Assembly (NCBI RefSeq): GCF_013035425.1
Contig: NZ_WQHX01000001.1
Location: 992,001 to 1,056,000, forward strand
Length of the DNA stretch: 64,000 nt
Source: Ruegeria arenilitoris
Lineage (GTDB): Bacteria > Pseudomonadota > Alphaproteobacteria > Rhodobacterales > Rhodobacteraceae
Reading direction: 5' to 3'
The notes under the pieces: model-generated
The model's database searches: none
Seen by the model: only the letters and a program-made list of their open reading frames with translations
Told to the model about the DNA's origin: nothing
Program-made: the position numbers and the translations under genes
In this document: positions 8,678-18,578 of the stretch, piece after piece
How positions within the stretch are numbered: the first letter of the stretch is position 1
Layout of the letters: each line of letters starts with the position of its first letter

Positions 8678-8743
8678 TTGACCACGGTCAATTTATAGGA
8701 TCAAAAAATGACCGCGGTCAATAAAAAATTTGACCACGGTCAA
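8678..8743. promoter_or_regulatory. Three palindromic operators between quinone reductase and tetR
   Basis: Three near-identical palindromes lie in 66 bp: TTGACCACGGTCAA at 8678-8691, TGACCGCGGTCA at 8709-8720 (a perfect palindrome) and TTGACCACGGTCAA at 8730-8743. Their centres are 30 and 22 bp apart. They fill the gap between two divergent genes, one of them a TetR regulator, which is the classic arrangement for a self-regulated repressor. The sequence also fits TTGAC-N4-GTCAA, an FNR/DNR-type pattern, but three packed copies next to tetR make TetR the likelier binder. Confidence 0.85.
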
Positions 8744-8763
8744 AAAACGTGCGATCAAACCAC

Positions 8764-9351
8764 ATGCAAAAGACAATTCAAAAGAGAACTCTAAAGACAC
8801 GGGCTCGCTTATTTACGGCTGCTGAAGCAGTTATCGAAAAGAATGGATACGAGGCTTTGCGTGTCGATGAAGTAGTTCAGGCGGCTGGTGTCGCCAAAGG
8901 TACGTTTTTTGCACATTTTCGCGACAAAGACGAATTGATGGAGATTCTAATAGGGCAAAAGCTCGTGGCCTGCTTTGATCAGGTTGAAAAGGGCCCAATG
9001 CCCAAAACCGCGCTGGAAATTATCGATGCACTTGAACCTATTCATTCATTTATGACTTCTGAACGATACGTGTTTGATCTGATTATCCGGTATTCTGGCG
9101 CAACGGCAATTGCCGAGATCGGGCCTATCGCGATGTGCTTTGAACGCTATGTCAGGATGACTGCTGTTTGGCTGGAATCTGCGGAAGTGCGTGGAGATGT
9201 GTCCGCTGATTTACTTGCAGAGGGCGTCCAAGCCTTTGCGCTTCAGTCGATGTCGCTAAAATATTGTGCCTTGCATGAGTCGCAAAGTTTTAGGGACAGG
9301 TTGGAGGTTTATCTGAACGCCTGGTTGAACCCGATCGTCCAGAAAACCTAG
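8764..9351 (+). CDS. TetR family transcriptional regulator
   Basis: The 195-residue protein has the TetR N-terminal helix-turn-helix at about residues 33-52 (VDEVVQAAGVAKGTFFAHF), followed by a helical ligand-binding and dimerisation domain with no recognisable subfamily signature. A GTG five codons upstream is in frame, but the ATG at 8764 gives a normal TetR N terminus; neither has a strong ribosome binding site. It is divergent from the quinone reductase and the third operator ends 20 bp before its start, so it probably represses itself and the reductase. The ligand is unknown. Confidence 0.9.
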   Translation: MQKTIQKRTLKTRARLFTAAEAVIEKNGYEALRVDEVVQAAGVAKGTFFAHFRDKDELMEILIGQKLVACFDQVEKGPMPKTALEIIDALEPIHSFMTSERYVFDLIIRYSGATAIAEIGPIAMCFERYVRMTAVWLESAEVRGDVSADLLAEGVQAFALQSMSLKYCALHESQSFRDRLEVYLNAWLNPIVQKT

Positions 9352-9529
9352 TAACTGACCGTGCGCAAACCGAGCCAGCCTTAAGCTTTGTAAGTATCGG
9401 GTACCAGAAGAATTTAAGGCACGGCGCGTTAAGTCTGAATTCGACAATTTGACAGCTAAAAGCAGCTTATCCGTCGGCGACGAAAGGCGGGCTAATCGCC
9501 CACCTGTGTCTCGTCCGGCCCTTCCAATC

Positions 9530-10918
9530 TTAGCTGTGAATTGGTCCGCCACCGCAGGCAAGCGCTGCCTCTCGGACTGCTTCGGAATAGGTCGGGTGAG
9601 CATGGCAGGTAAGAGCCAGATCTTCGGCGGAAGCGCCAAATTCCATCGCTACGCAAACCTCATGAATAAGATCCCCTGCCGCCGGGCCGATAATATGAGC
9701 GCCCAGTATCCGATCCGTTTCTTTATCCGCCAGGATTTTGACAAATCCATCCGCCGCAAAATTCGCTTTTGCGCGGCCGTTGCCCATGAACATGAATTTG
9801 CCGACCTTGTAAGCGCGGCCTTGTTCCTTGAGTGTGTCTTCGGTTTCACCGACGTTAGCGACCTCTGGCCAAGTGTAAATTACGCCCGGAATGACTCCAT
9901 AGTTCACATGCCCATGCTTGCCCGCGACTTGTTCGGCAGCGGCCATTCCTTCGTCTTCAGCCTTATGCGCCAGCATGGGACCTTCAATTACGTCGCCGAT
10001 CGCAAAAATACCGGACACATTAGTTTGCCAATCGGCGCCGACCTTGATATGCCCACGCGGGGTCATCTCGACACCCAATGCCTCTAGGCCCAGCCCATCG
10101 GCGAACGGTTTACGCCCGGTGGCAACCAGTACGGTGTCAGCCTCAATCACGTGCTCGCTATCGTCTTTACGCAATTTATAGGTGACTTTCGCTTTGGTCT
10201 TGGTTGCTTCGGTTTTTTGAACGGCCGCACCCATGACGAATTTAAGGCCCTGTTTTTTGAGAATGCGTTGGAAGGTTTTTTGTACTTCGGGGTCCATGCC
10301 CGGGGTAATGACATCGAGGAATTCGATAACCGTCACCTCGGCACCCAACCGCTGGTACACTGATCCCAGTTCCAACCCGATGACACCGGCACCGATGACA
10401 ATCATCTTTTTCGGTATTTTGTTCAGCGAAAGAGCCCCGGTAGAAGTCACGACCACTTTTTCGTCAACCTCGACCCCCGGCAGAGAAGACGGCTCGGACC
10501 CAGTCGCTATGATGATGTTCTTGGCCGTATGCACCTCGTCACCCACCTTTACCTGCCCTGGCGCCGGGATCGAGCCCCACCCCTTCAGCCAGTCGATCTT
10601 GTTCTTTTTGAAAAGGAATTCGATGCCCTTGGTGTTGCCCTCGATTACTTCGTCTTTATAGGCCTGCATTTGTTTCCAATCGACCGAGGGGCTTTTACCC
10701 TTAAGACCCATCTTGGCAAAGTTATGCTCGGCCTCGTGCAAACTATGGCTAGCGTGCAGCAAAGCTTTGGACGGGATGCAACCTACGTTCAGGCAGGTGC
10801 CGCCCAAAGTCTCACGCCCTTCGACACAGGCGGTTTTCAGACCCAGTTGAGCGCATCGGATAGCGCATACATAGCCGCCAGGCCCCGAGCCGATTACGAT
10901 GACGTCATAGTTTGCCAT
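9530..10918 (-). CDS. lpdA: Dihydrolipoyl dehydrogenase (E3)
   Basis: E3 reoxidises dihydrolipoamide on the 2-oxoacid dehydrogenase complexes and passes electrons through FAD to NAD+. The 462 residues carry the FAD-binding GSGPGGY near residue 10, the redox pair C42/C47 in [11 protein letters not shown], the NAD-binding [17 protein letters not shown] near 175 and the C-terminal HAHPTYSE with the catalytic His-Glu pair. As the last gene of the sucA-odhB block it is most likely the E3 of 2-oxoglutarate dehydrogenase. A 70-bp gap separates it from the 89-residue gene upstream. It converges with tetR; the 178 bp between them holds no clear gene or strong terminator. Confidence 0.97.
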   Translation of the reverse strand: MANYDVIVIGSGPGGYVCAIRCAQLGLKTACVEGRETLGGTCLNVGCIPSKALLHASHSLHEAEHNFAKMGLKGKSPSVDWKQMQAYKDEVIEGNTKGIEFLFKKNKIDWLKGWGSIPAPGQVKVGDEVHTAKNIIIATGSEPSSLPGVEVDEKVVVTSTGALSLNKIPKKMIVIGAGVIGLELGSVYQRLGAEVTVIEFLDVITPGMDPEVQKTFQRILKKQGLKFVMGAAVQKTEATKTKAKVTYKLRKDDSEHVIEADTVLVATGRKPFADGLGLEALGVEMTPRGHIKVGADWQTNVSGIFAIGDVIEGPMLAHKAEDEGMAAAEQVAGKHGHVNYGVIPGVIYTWPEVANVGETEDTLKEQGRAYKVGKFMFMGNGRAKANFAADGFVKILADKETDRILGAHIIGPAAGDLIHEVCVAMEFGASAEDLALTCHAHPTYSEAVREAALACGGGPIHS

Positions 10919-10988
10919 TTTTGTTTCTCCTAAGTCGCGCGGGGCGTGTTGTTAGAAAGGTGACCCAAATTCGGGAACTTGTTTGGCT

Positions 10989-11258
10989 TTACACAGGCGT
11001 GAGCACTTTGATCTTGATATGCGCGACCCCGCCGCGTTCAAGGTGCATAGCGAGTTCTTCGGATTCAAAGAAATCCCGGGCCTTTTCCAGATCGGTTATT
11101 TCGAACAATGCTATCGCGTGGTCGTGCTGGTCAGGGTCGCGCCATATTTTAAGATCACGAATACCGGCTGCTTCGCGCATCGGTTTGTCATCACGAAAAA
11201 CACTTAACCAGACATCAAAGTCCGCCACGTCCGCCTGCCATAATACATGCGTGGTCAT
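10989..11258 (-). CDS. Small dimeric alpha/beta-barrel-like protein in the odhB-lpdA operon
   Basis: The 89-residue protein starts 2 bp after the odhB stop. Its beta-alpha-beta pattern (HVLWQADVADFDVWLSVF then HAIALFEITDLEKARDFFES) resembles the antibiotic-biosynthesis-monooxygenase-like ferredoxin folds, which form dimeric barrels. No catalytic residue can be assigned. I know it as a conserved hypothetical seen at this place in relatives, but I cannot check how widely. The tight spacing says it is co-translated with the E2 subunit, so a role near 2-oxoglutarate dehydrogenase, or removal of a toxic side product, is possible but speculative. Confidence 0.8.
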   Translation of the reverse strand: MTTHVLWQADVADFDVWLSVFRDDKPMREAAGIRDLKIWRDPDQHDHAIALFEITDLEKARDFFESEELAMHLERGGVAHIKIKVLTPV

Positions 11259-11260
11259 GG

Positions 11261-12775
11261 CTAGAGGTCCATCAGCAGGCGACGTGGGTCTTCTAACGCC
11301 TCTTTAACTCGGACCAGAAAGGTCACGGCGCCTTTTCCGTCTACGATCCGGTGATCATAAGACAAGGCTAGATACATCATCGGGCGAATCTTGATTTCTC
11401 CGTTGATGACCATTGGGCGCTCCTGAATTTTGTGCATGCCAAGAATACCTGACTGCGGCGGGTTGAGGATTGGCGAAGACATTAACGAGCCATAAACCCC
11501 GCCGTTCGAGATGGTAAAGGTCCCACCTTGCATCTCTGCCATGCTCAGTTTTCCGTCGCGTGCGCGCTTGCCTTTTTCAGCAATGGCTTTTTCGATTTCA
11601 GCAAACGAAAGGCTATCGGCGTCCCTTATCACGGGCACAACCAAACCCTGTGGTGTACCAGCGGCGACGCCCATGTGCACGAAGTTCTTGTAGACGATGT
11701 CGGTTCCGTCGATCTCGGCATTCACTTCGGGCACTTCTTTCAGTGCGTGACAGCAGGCCTTGGTGAAAAACGACATAAAGCCCAGACGCACACCGTGCTT
11801 CTTTTCGAACTGGTCTTTGTACTGGCTTCGAAGGGCCATTACTTCGGTCATATCGACTTCGTTGTAGGTGGTCAGGATGGCAGCGGTGTTTTGAGCGTCC
11901 TTCAGGCGTTTTGCGATTGTTTGGCGCAGTCGGGTCATGCGCACGCGCTCTTCACGTGATGCATCTTCGGCGGCGACAGGGGCCCGCGGTGCTTGAGCGG
12001 CGGGGGCGGGAGCCTCCGCAGCGGGGGCTGGTGCTGATGCGGTCGCAACCGCGCGTGCCACATCTTCTTTCATGATGCGCCCATCGCGCCCAGTGCCGCT
12101 TACTTGATCCGGAGAAAGTCCCGCTTCTGCCATTGCTTTTTCAGCCGATGGCGCATTCGCAATGTCTTTAACAGAACTCTCGGTCGCAGCGGGTGTCGTC
12201 GGTGCAGCTTTTGATGCCGGAGCCGCTCCTGCAGCCGCGCCCGAAATCACTGCCAGCCTTGCCGCAGCGTCTACCGTTGCACCTTCAGGTGCAACAATCT
12301 CGGCCAGAACACCCGATGTCGGAGCGGGCACCTCAACCGAAACTTTGTCAGTTTCCAACTCACAAAGCATTTCATCTTGTGCGACGCTGTCACCGACTTG
12401 CTTGAACCATGTCGACACGGTTGCCTCGGTCACCGATTCACCCAGAGTAGGTACCATCACGTCAATACTGCCACCCGAAGCGGCGTGCGTAGTGGCCGGA
12501 GCAGGCGCAGCGGCGGTAGGCTCAGGGGCCGCGCCTTCACCAGCGACAATGGTTGCCAGAAGAGCGTCGACACCAACAGTTTCACCTTCTGCCGCGACGA
12601 TCTCGCCCATCACTCCGGCTGCAGGCGAAGGTACTTCGACCGTCACCTTGTCTGTCTCCAGCTCGCATAGCATCTCATCCACAGCGACTGCATCGCCAGG
12701 TTTCTTGAACCATGTCGCAACCGTGGCTTCGGTTACCGACTCGCCAAGCGTGGGAACACGAACTTCAATCGACAT
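11261..12775 (-). CDS. odhB: 2-oxoglutarate dehydrogenase E2, dihydrolipoyllysine succinyltransferase, with two lipoyl domains
   Basis: E2o transfers the succinyl group from lipoamide to CoA and forms the core of the complex. The 504-residue chain has two lipoyl domains, residues 1-78 with lipoyl-lysine K43 and 103-180 with K144, both in ELETDKV. Pro/Ala linkers surround them. Next come an E3/E1-binding domain near 208-245 and the catalytic domain ending with the [11 protein letters not shown] motif (His and Asp of the active site). E. coli SucB has one lipoyl domain and is about 100 residues shorter; the extra domain explains the difference. It starts 3 bp after sucA. Confidence 0.97.
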   Translation of the reverse strand: MSIEVRVPTLGESVTEATVATWFKKPGDAVAVDEMLCELETDKVTVEVPSPAAGVMGEIVAAEGETVGVDALLATIVAGEGAAPEPTAAAPAPATTHAASGGSIDVMVPTLGESVTEATVSTWFKQVGDSVAQDEMLCELETDKVSVEVPAPTSGVLAEIVAPEGATVDAAARLAVISGAAAGAAPASKAAPTTPAATESSVKDIANAPSAEKAMAEAGLSPDQVSGTGRDGRIMKEDVARAVATASAPAPAAEAPAPAAQAPRAPVAAEDASREERVRMTRLRQTIAKRLKDAQNTAAILTTYNEVDMTEVMALRSQYKDQFEKKHGVRLGFMSFFTKACCHALKEVPEVNAEIDGTDIVYKNFVHMGVAAGTPQGLVVPVIRDADSLSFAEIEKAIAEKGKRARDGKLSMAEMQGGTFTISNGGVYGSLMSSPILNPPQSGILGMHKIQERPMVINGEIKIRPMMYLALSYDHRIVDGKGAVTFLVRVKEALEDPRRLLMDL

Positions 12776-12778
12776 CGT

Positions 12779-15736
12779 TTACTTTCCTTCAATGCTTAGC
12801 GCTTCGTTCACCAGCGCTTCTTGTTGGGCTTTGTGTTGGCTAGCCAGACCCGTCGCGGGCGAGGCCGATGTTGCGCGGCCGACGTAGCGCGGCCGTTTGT
12901 GATCAGCGCCGATGCGCGTCAAGACCCACTCGATATTGGGTTCAATAAACGACCATGCGCCTTGGTTCTTTGGCTCTTCCTGACACCAGACCATTTCCGC
13001 CCCTTTGAAGCGGTTCAACTCGTTGATCAGAGAATGCGCCGGGAAGGGATAATACTGCTCGATCCGAAGCAAATAGACATCATCAATGCCGCGCGCATCC
13101 CGCTCTTCCAGAAGGTCGTAATAAACCTTTCCAGAACACATCACGACGCGTTTGATCTTTTCATCGGCCACCAGCTTGGTATCTGAATTTCCATGTTGGG
13201 CGTCATCCCAAAGTACCCGGTGGAAACTGGAACCAGTAGTGAATTCCTGGGCCGTGCTGACGGCCAGTTTGTGACGCAGTAGCGACTTTGGCGTAACCAG
13301 TATCAAAGGTTTGCGGAAAGTGCGGTGCAACTGCCTGCGTAAGATATGGAAATAGTTCGCTGGCGTGGTGCAATTCGCCACAATCCAATTGTCCTGTCCG
13401 CACATCTGCAGGAACCGTTCAAGTCGAGCTGACGAGTGTTCAGGCCCTTGGCCTTCGAATCCGTGCGGCAGCAAGCAGACCAAACCGGACATACGAAGCC
13501 ACTTTGATTCACCCGAGCTGATGAACTGGTCAAACATGATTTGGGCACCGTTGGCGAAATCGCCAAATTGCGCTTCCCACAAGGTCAGCGCGTTGGGTTC
13601 CGCCAGAGAGTAGCCATACTCAAACCCCAAGACCGCATATTCGCTGAGCATCGAGTCTATTACTTCGTAATGAGACTGCCCCTCGCGAATGTTGTTTAGA
13701 GGATAATACCGCTCTTCGGTTTCCTGGTGCACAAAGCCCGAGTGTCGCTGGCTAAACGTACCACGCGTTGCGTCCTGGCCAGACAGTCTTACCGGATAAC
13801 CTTCGGTTAGCAATGAACCAAAAGCCAGCGCTTCCCCAGTTGCCCAATCGAAGCCTTTGCCAGAATCGAACATTTGTTTTTTGTGATCAAGCAGCCTTGC
13901 AACAGTCTTGTGAACAGCAATGTCGTCCGGAGCATGGGTTAAGGCTGCGCCGACCTCGGCCAGAGTCTCGGGCGTGATCGCGGTTTCGCCGCGCACATAC
14001 TCTTCCTTGTTTTTGTCCAGGTGCGACCACCGACCGTCAAGCCAGTCTGCCTTGTTGGGCTTGTAATCCTTGCCGGCGTCAAACTCATCGTTCAGATGCG
14101 CCTGAAAGGCGGCTTTCATGTCCTCAATTTCACCCTCTGGGATCAGTCCGTCCTTGACCAACCGTTCTGTGTACAGCGACAGCGTGGTTTTATGCGTCTT
14201 AATCTTTTTGTACATTATCGGATTGGTGAACATGGGTTCGTCGCCCTCGTTATGACCGAACCGTCGATAACAAAAGATGTCGATGACCACGTCTTTGTGA
14301 AATTTCTGACGGAATTCTGTTGCCACCTTTGCCGCGTGCACCACTGCTTCGGGGTCGTCCCCGTTAACGTGGAAGATCGGAGCTTCGACCATCAGTGCGA
14401 TATCCGTTGGATACGGGCTGGAGCGCGAGAAATGCGGCGCTGTGGTAAATCCGATTTGGTTGTTCACCACGATATGCATTGTTCCGCCTGTCTTATGTCC
14501 GCGCAATCCTGACAGGCCAAATCCTTCGGCTACAACACCTTGACCGGCAAACGCTGCATCTCCATGCAAAAGTATGCCCATAACTCTTGTGCGTTCAGTA
14601 TCGTTCAACTGATCCTGCTTGGCGCGGACTTTGCCCAATACCACGGGGTTGACAGCTTCAAGGTGGCTGGGGTTGGCTGTCAGCGAAAGATGAACGCTGT
14701 TGCCGTCGAACTCGCGGTCACTTGACGCACCGAGGTGGTATTTTACATCGCCAGATCCATCCACGTCTTCGGGTTTAAAGCTGCCGCCCTGAAATTCGTT
14801 AAAGATCGCCCGGTAGGGCTTGCGCATAACGTTAGCGAGGATGTTTAAACGGCCTCGGTGCGGCATACCAATGACGATATCGCTGACGCCGAGTGCACCA
14901 CCCCGCTTGATAATCTGTTCCATAGCTGGGATCAGGGCCTCACCCCCGTCCAGGCCGAAACGCTTGGTGCCCATATACTTCACATGCAGGAACTTTTCGA
15001 AGCCTTCGGCTTCGACCATCTTGTTCAGAATTGCCTTGCGCCCTTCGCGAGTGAACGAGATTTCTTTGCCGTAACCCTCAATCCGCTCTTTGAGCCATGC
15101 GGCCTCTTCCGGGTTGGAAATATGCATATATTGCAGTGCAAATGTGCCGCAATACGTGCGTTTCACTATCTCGACAATCTGCCGCATCGAGGCCATTTGA
15201 AGGCCAAGAACGTTATCGATGAAAATTGGTCGGTCCATATCGGCTTCTGTGAAGCCATAGGTTTTGGGATCAAGTTCGGGGTGCGTGCTGGCTGCGCGCA
15301 TTCCAAGCGGGTCCAAATCAGCGGCCAGATGGCCGCGAATGCGATAGGCCCGGATCAGCATCAGCGCCCGCAGACTGTCCAGCACCGCGCGTTTAACTTG
15401 GTCTTCACTAACTTCGACGCCTTTGGCGTCAGCCTTTTCTTTGATCTTCTTGCCAGCAGCTTTGGCATCGATCTCAGCCCATTCGCCAGTAAGCGCTCCG
15501 GTCAGGTCGTCTGAGGGCATCGGGGGCCAATCGTTGCGCGCCCACGACGGGCCTTCGGCCTCTTTCTGTACGTCCGGTGTGGCATCGCCCATAGCCTTGA
15601 AAAACTCAGCCCAGGCAGCGTCCACCGCTCCAGGGTTTTTGGTGTACTGGGCATAAAGCTGTTCCAGATACTCAGCATTGTGTCCCTGCATGAAGCTTGA
15701 AGCATGAAAGGCAGAGTTGGGCGAATGTTCGGTCAT
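12779..15736 (-). CDS. sucA: 2-oxoglutarate dehydrogenase E1 component
   Basis: SucA (OdhA) decarboxylates 2-oxoglutarate with thiamine diphosphate and hands the succinyl group to the E2 lipoyl arm. The 985 residues include an N-terminal segment that binds E2 (HASSFMQGHNAEYLEQLY), the IGMPHRGRLN block near 290, the thiamine-binding GDAAFAGQGVV near 400, and FGYEYGYS-type and HGFEGQGPEHSSAR sections in the pyrimidine-binding domain. Its start overlaps the DUF805 stop by 4 bp, so translation is coupled to that gene. Product succinyl-CoA is used by SucCD, encoded just upstream on the same strand. Confidence 0.97.
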   Translation of the reverse strand: MTEHSPNSAFHASSFMQGHNAEYLEQLYAQYTKNPGAVDAAWAEFFKAMGDATPDVQKEAEGPSWARNDWPPMPSDDLTGALTGEWAEIDAKAAGKKIKEKADAKGVEVSEDQVKRAVLDSLRALMLIRAYRIRGHLAADLDPLGMRAASTHPELDPKTYGFTEADMDRPIFIDNVLGLQMASMRQIVEIVKRTYCGTFALQYMHISNPEEAAWLKERIEGYGKEISFTREGRKAILNKMVEAEGFEKFLHVKYMGTKRFGLDGGEALIPAMEQIIKRGGALGVSDIVIGMPHRGRLNILANVMRKPYRAIFNEFQGGSFKPEDVDGSGDVKYHLGASSDREFDGNSVHLSLTANPSHLEAVNPVVLGKVRAKQDQLNDTERTRVMGILLHGDAAFAGQGVVAEGFGLSGLRGHKTGGTMHIVVNNQIGFTTAPHFSRSSPYPTDIALMVEAPIFHVNGDDPEAVVHAAKVATEFRQKFHKDVVIDIFCYRRFGHNEGDEPMFTNPIMYKKIKTHKTTLSLYTERLVKDGLIPEGEIEDMKAAFQAHLNDEFDAGKDYKPNKADWLDGRWSHLDKNKEEYVRGETAITPETLAEVGAALTHAPDDIAVHKTVARLLDHKKQMFDSGKGFDWATGEALAFGSLLTEGYPVRLSGQDATRGTFSQRHSGFVHQETEERYYPLNNIREGQSHYEVIDSMLSEYAVLGFEYGYSLAEPNALTLWEAQFGDFANGAQIMFDQFISSGESKWLRMSGLVCLLPHGFEGQGPEHSSARLERFLQMCGQDNWIVANCTTPANYFHILRRQLHRTFRKPLILVTPKSLLRHKLAVSTAQEFTTGSSFHRVLWDDAQHGNSDTKLVADEKIKRVVMCSGKVYYDLLEERDARGIDDVYLLRIEQYYPFPAHSLINELNRFKGAEMVWCQEEPKNQGAWSFIEPNIEWVLTRIGADHKRPRYVGRATSASPATGLASQHKAQQEALVNEALSIEGK

Positions 15737-16275
15737 TGGGCTACCTCATGTGGGTTGGGACCGTATTGATTTGCGCCTGGCTGACTGGGTCGGGTCAGCC
15801 ACCAAAGCACCAAAAGGGGTGACACAAATAAAACTAGCAATGTCGGAATAACAATCAGCAGAGTGGCGCGCGTGAAAAGAATGTCCATTGTTCCACCATG
15901 TTGGAAGCTGGATGCGATACCAATACCAAAGATTAAGACTGCAAATGCACCAATTATCAGTAGGATCGGCAGCAAGGCGTAAAGACCGCTGCGCCCAGTA
16001 TCATGCATGCGCCGCCAAGCGACTGCCAGATGCGGGAAGAAGACGATTAGGCCAGCGATGGATTGGACCGGTTGAGAGGAAGTAGCCGAAACTGACTTAA
16101 CTCCATCGGCTTCGGCCGTTGTAACCTGAGTAAAAAACTGCCAGTCAATGATCCCTGCGATTACGTTCCAGATCACGATAAATAGGAAAAAGAACCAGTA
16201 CTCGGGCCGCGACGCACGGCCCGAGAACGTAAGGAATTTCGAGAAACACGTTTTAACGGCGTCGCTAAAAGTCAT
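15733..16275 (-). CDS. DUF805 membrane protein coupled to sucA
   Basis: The 180-residue protein has the DUF805 pattern: an N-terminal GRASRPEYWFF motif, a first membrane helix, the HLAVAWRRMHDTGRSG loop near residues 85-100, then two to three more hydrophobic segments and a polar tail. The family is of unknown function. It lies between sucD (40 bp gap) and sucA (4-bp ATGA overlap), all on the minus strand, so it sits inside the succinyl-CoA operon. The coupling to sucA could serve expression only, or the protein could work at the membrane with the complex; nothing in the sequence decides. Confidence 0.88.
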   Translation of the reverse strand: MTFSDAVKTCFSKFLTFSGRASRPEYWFFFLFIVIWNVIAGIIDWQFFTQVTTAEADGVKSVSATSSQPVQSIAGLIVFFPHLAVAWRRMHDTGRSGLYALLPILLIIGAFAVLIFGIGIASSFQHGGTMDILFTRATLLIVIPTLLVLFVSPLLVLWWLTRPSQPGANQYGPNPHEVAQ

Positions 16276-16315
16276 GTGTTTCTTCCTCCCGATTTAACCA
16301 ATCATAACGCCGCTG

Positions 16316-17197
16316 TCAGCCGATTGCTTCAAGCACAGCCTCACCCAGCTGTGCAGGGCTTTCAGCTACGACGATGCCGGCCGACCGCATTGCTTCGATC
16401 TTGTCCTCGGCACCACCTTTACCGCCGGCGACAATTGCACCCGCGTGACCCATTCTGCGGCCCGGAGGTGCGGTGCGACCTGCAATGAAGCCAGCGGTTG
16501 GTTTCTTGCGGCCCTTCTTGGCCTCATCCGCCAGAAACTGCGCGGCTTCTTCTTCGGCCGAACCGCCAATCTCGCCGATCATGATTATTGACTCAGTCTC
16601 ATCATCCGCCAGAAACCATTCCAGCACGTCGATATGTTCCGTACCTTTGATCGGATCGCCTCCGATACCGACACAAGTGGACTGACCCAAGCCAACATCG
16701 GTGGTTTGCTTGACGGCCTCATAAGTCAACGTGCCCGAACGCGATACAACGCCGACCGAGCCACGTTTGTGGATGTGACCGGGCATAATGCCGATCTTGC
16801 ATGCGTCGGGTGTGATGACACCAGGACAGTTCGGGCCAACAAGTCGCGATTTCGAACCCTCAAGCGCCCGCTTCACCGTCATCATGTCCAGAACCGGGAT
16901 ACCTTCGGTGATGCAGACGATGACTTCCATCTCGGCGTCGATCGCCTCAAGGATCGAATCCGCGGCAAATGGCGGCGGAACATAGATCACGCTGGCGTTT
17001 GCGTCGGTCACGGCTTTGGCTTCGTGGACCGAGTTGAAGACAGGCAGATCAAGATGGATCATTCCACCTTTTCCGGGGGTGACACCGCCGACCATCTTGG
17101 TGCCATAAGCGATGGCCTGTTCGCTGTGGAATGTGCCCTGCGAGCCGGTAAAGCCCTGACAGATCACTTTGGTATTTTCGTCGATGAGGACTGCCAT
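16316..17197 (-). CDS. sucD: Succinyl-CoA synthetase alpha subunit
   Basis: SucD with SucC converts succinyl-CoA to succinate and makes one nucleoside triphosphate. The 293 residues show the CoA-binding [18 protein letters not shown] segment at 16-33, the [10 protein letters not shown] motif near 125, and [17 protein letters not shown] near 245 with the phosphorylated active-site His. It starts 79 bp after sucC and precedes the DUF805-sucA-odhB genes, which gives a sucCD-sucA-odhB order reversed from E. coli. The family length fits and there is no oddity. Confidence 0.97.
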   Translation of the reverse strand: MAVLIDENTKVICQGFTGSQGTFHSEQAIAYGTKMVGGVTPGKGGMIHLDLPVFNSVHEAKAVTDANASVIYVPPPFAADSILEAIDAEMEVIVCITEGIPVLDMMTVKRALEGSKSRLVGPNCPGVITPDACKIGIMPGHIHKRGSVGVVSRSGTLTYEAVKQTTDVGLGQSTCVGIGGDPIKGTEHIDVLEWFLADDETESIIMIGEIGGSAEEEAAQFLADEAKKGRKKPTAGFIAGRTAPPGRRMGHAGAIVAGGKGGAEDKIEAMRSAGIVVAESPAQLGEAVLEAIG

Positions 17198-17276
17198 TTG
17201 GCGTTCTCCTGTTTTAGGCTGGCATTGGCCAGCCAGAATTCTTCGAAAAAGGTGGGCCGAGGCCTACCTCATGGAA

Positions 17277-18470
17277 TTAGCCTTTGACCGCCTTAACTAT
17301 CTTCTCGGCGCCGTCTTTAAGGTTGTCCGCTGCGATCACGTCCAGGCCGGAGGTGTTGATGATCTCTTTGCCTTTCTCGACATTGGTCCCTTCCAGGCGC
17401 ACGACCAGCGGAACCTTCAGGCCGACTTCCTTCACCGCAGCCACTACGCCCTCGGCGATGACGTCACAGCGCATGATGCCGCCAAATATGTTGACCAGAA
17501 TTCCTTTGACGTTCGGGTCCGAGGTAATGATTTTGAATGCCTCAGTCACTTTCTCCTTCGTGGCACCACCGCCCACATCGAGGAAATTCGCAGGTTCGGC
17601 ACCATAGAGTTTGATGATGTCCATCGTTGCCATGGCCAGGCCCGCGCCGTTCACCATGCAACCAATTTCACCATCCAGCGCGATGTAATTCAGGTCGTAC
17701 TTGGAGGCTTCCAATTCTTTTGGGTCTTCTTCGGTTGTGTCGCGCAGCTCAGCAATGTCAGGGTGGCGGTAAACCGCGTTACCATCAAATCCGACCTTGG
17801 CGTCCAGAACCTTTAGATCACCTTTGTCCGAGATGATTAGTGGGTTGATCTCCAACATCTCCATGTCTTTTTCGACGAAGGCGGAGTAGAGCTGACTCAT
17901 CAGTTTGACGCACTGTTTGACTTGCGCGCCCTCCAGTCCCAGCGAGAATGCGATGCGGCGACCATGATAAGGCTGGTAGCCGGTGGCGGGATCAACCGAG
18001 AAAGACAATATTTTTTCTGGCGTTGCGGCAGCCACTTCTTCAATGTCCATGCCGCCTTCGGTCGAACAGACAAACGAGATGCGGCTGGTCTGACGATCCA
18101 CCAACAAGGCGAGGTAAAGCTCGCGTTCGATACCCGAACCAGCTTCGATATAAATGCGATTGACTTGCTTTCCTGCGGGACCTGTCTGATGCGTGACCAA
18201 CGTGCGACCCAGCATCTTTTTGGCTTCTTCTGCGGCTTCTTCGACTGATTTGGTCAGACGGACACCACCTTTTTCGCCTGCGTCGGTCTCCTTGAAAGAG
18301 CCTTTACCGCGGCCACCTGCGTGGATTTGTGCTTTAACAACCCAAAGTGGGCCATCCAGTTCTCCGGCTGCGGTTTTGGCTTCCTCGGCGCGCAAAACAG
18401 CGCGACCATCGGACACCGGAGCGCCATAGCTGCGTAAGAGAGCTTTGGCCTGATATTCGTGAATGTTCAT
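17277..18470 (-). CDS. sucC: Succinyl-CoA synthetase beta subunit
   Basis: The 397-residue subunit carries an N-terminal ATP-grasp domain ([16 protein letters not shown], then HAGGRGKG near 50) and a C-terminal CoA-ligase domain with [14 protein letters not shown] and the [11 protein letters not shown] block. It supplies the nucleotide-binding site of the SucCD heterotetramer. It is the first gene of the minus-strand succinyl-CoA block. The upstream region (18471-18784) holds the paired TGTGATCACA sites 109-139 bp before the start and the mdh terminator, so a promoter for sucC is expected within it. Confidence 0.97.
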   Translation of the reverse strand: MNIHEYQAKALLRSYGAPVSDGRAVLRAEEAKTAAGELDGPLWVVKAQIHAGGRGKGSFKETDAGEKGGVRLTKSVEEAAEEAKKMLGRTLVTHQTGPAGKQVNRIYIEAGSGIERELYLALLVDRQTSRISFVCSTEGGMDIEEVAAATPEKILSFSVDPATGYQPYHGRRIAFSLGLEGAQVKQCVKLMSQLYSAFVEKDMEMLEINPLIISDKGDLKVLDAKVGFDGNAVYRHPDIAELRDTTEEDPKELEASKYDLNYIALDGEIGCMVNGAGLAMATMDIIKLYGAEPANFLDVGGGATKEKVTEAFKIITSDPNVKGILVNIFGGIMRCDVIAEGVVAAVKEVGLKVPLVVRLEGTNVEKGKEIINTSGLDVIAADNLKDGAEKIVKAVKG

Positions 18471-18578
18471 CGAAACTGTCCCGTCTGACTACGATTAAAC
18501 CGTTATAGGCGTGTCTAGTGGCCAAGTTTAAAGAGTTTTTTTATTTGTCACGGGAATTTGCTGAAGATTTTTCGTATT

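Noticed and set aside
9489..9507. GC-rich hairpin near the lpdA stop as terminator
   Set aside because: The stem has a mismatch and no T run, and the tetR-lpdA gap could terminate by other means.
11261..12775. Direct DNA repeats about 300 bp apart
   Set aside because: They are the two lipoyl-domain coding sequences within odhB, not a mobile element or repeat array.
12162..12887. 241-residue Ala/Ser/Thr-rich frame opposite odhB
   Set aside because: It is the antisense of the lipoyl and Pro/Ala linker regions; its repeats come from the tandem lipoyl domains. There is no independent evidence of a gene.
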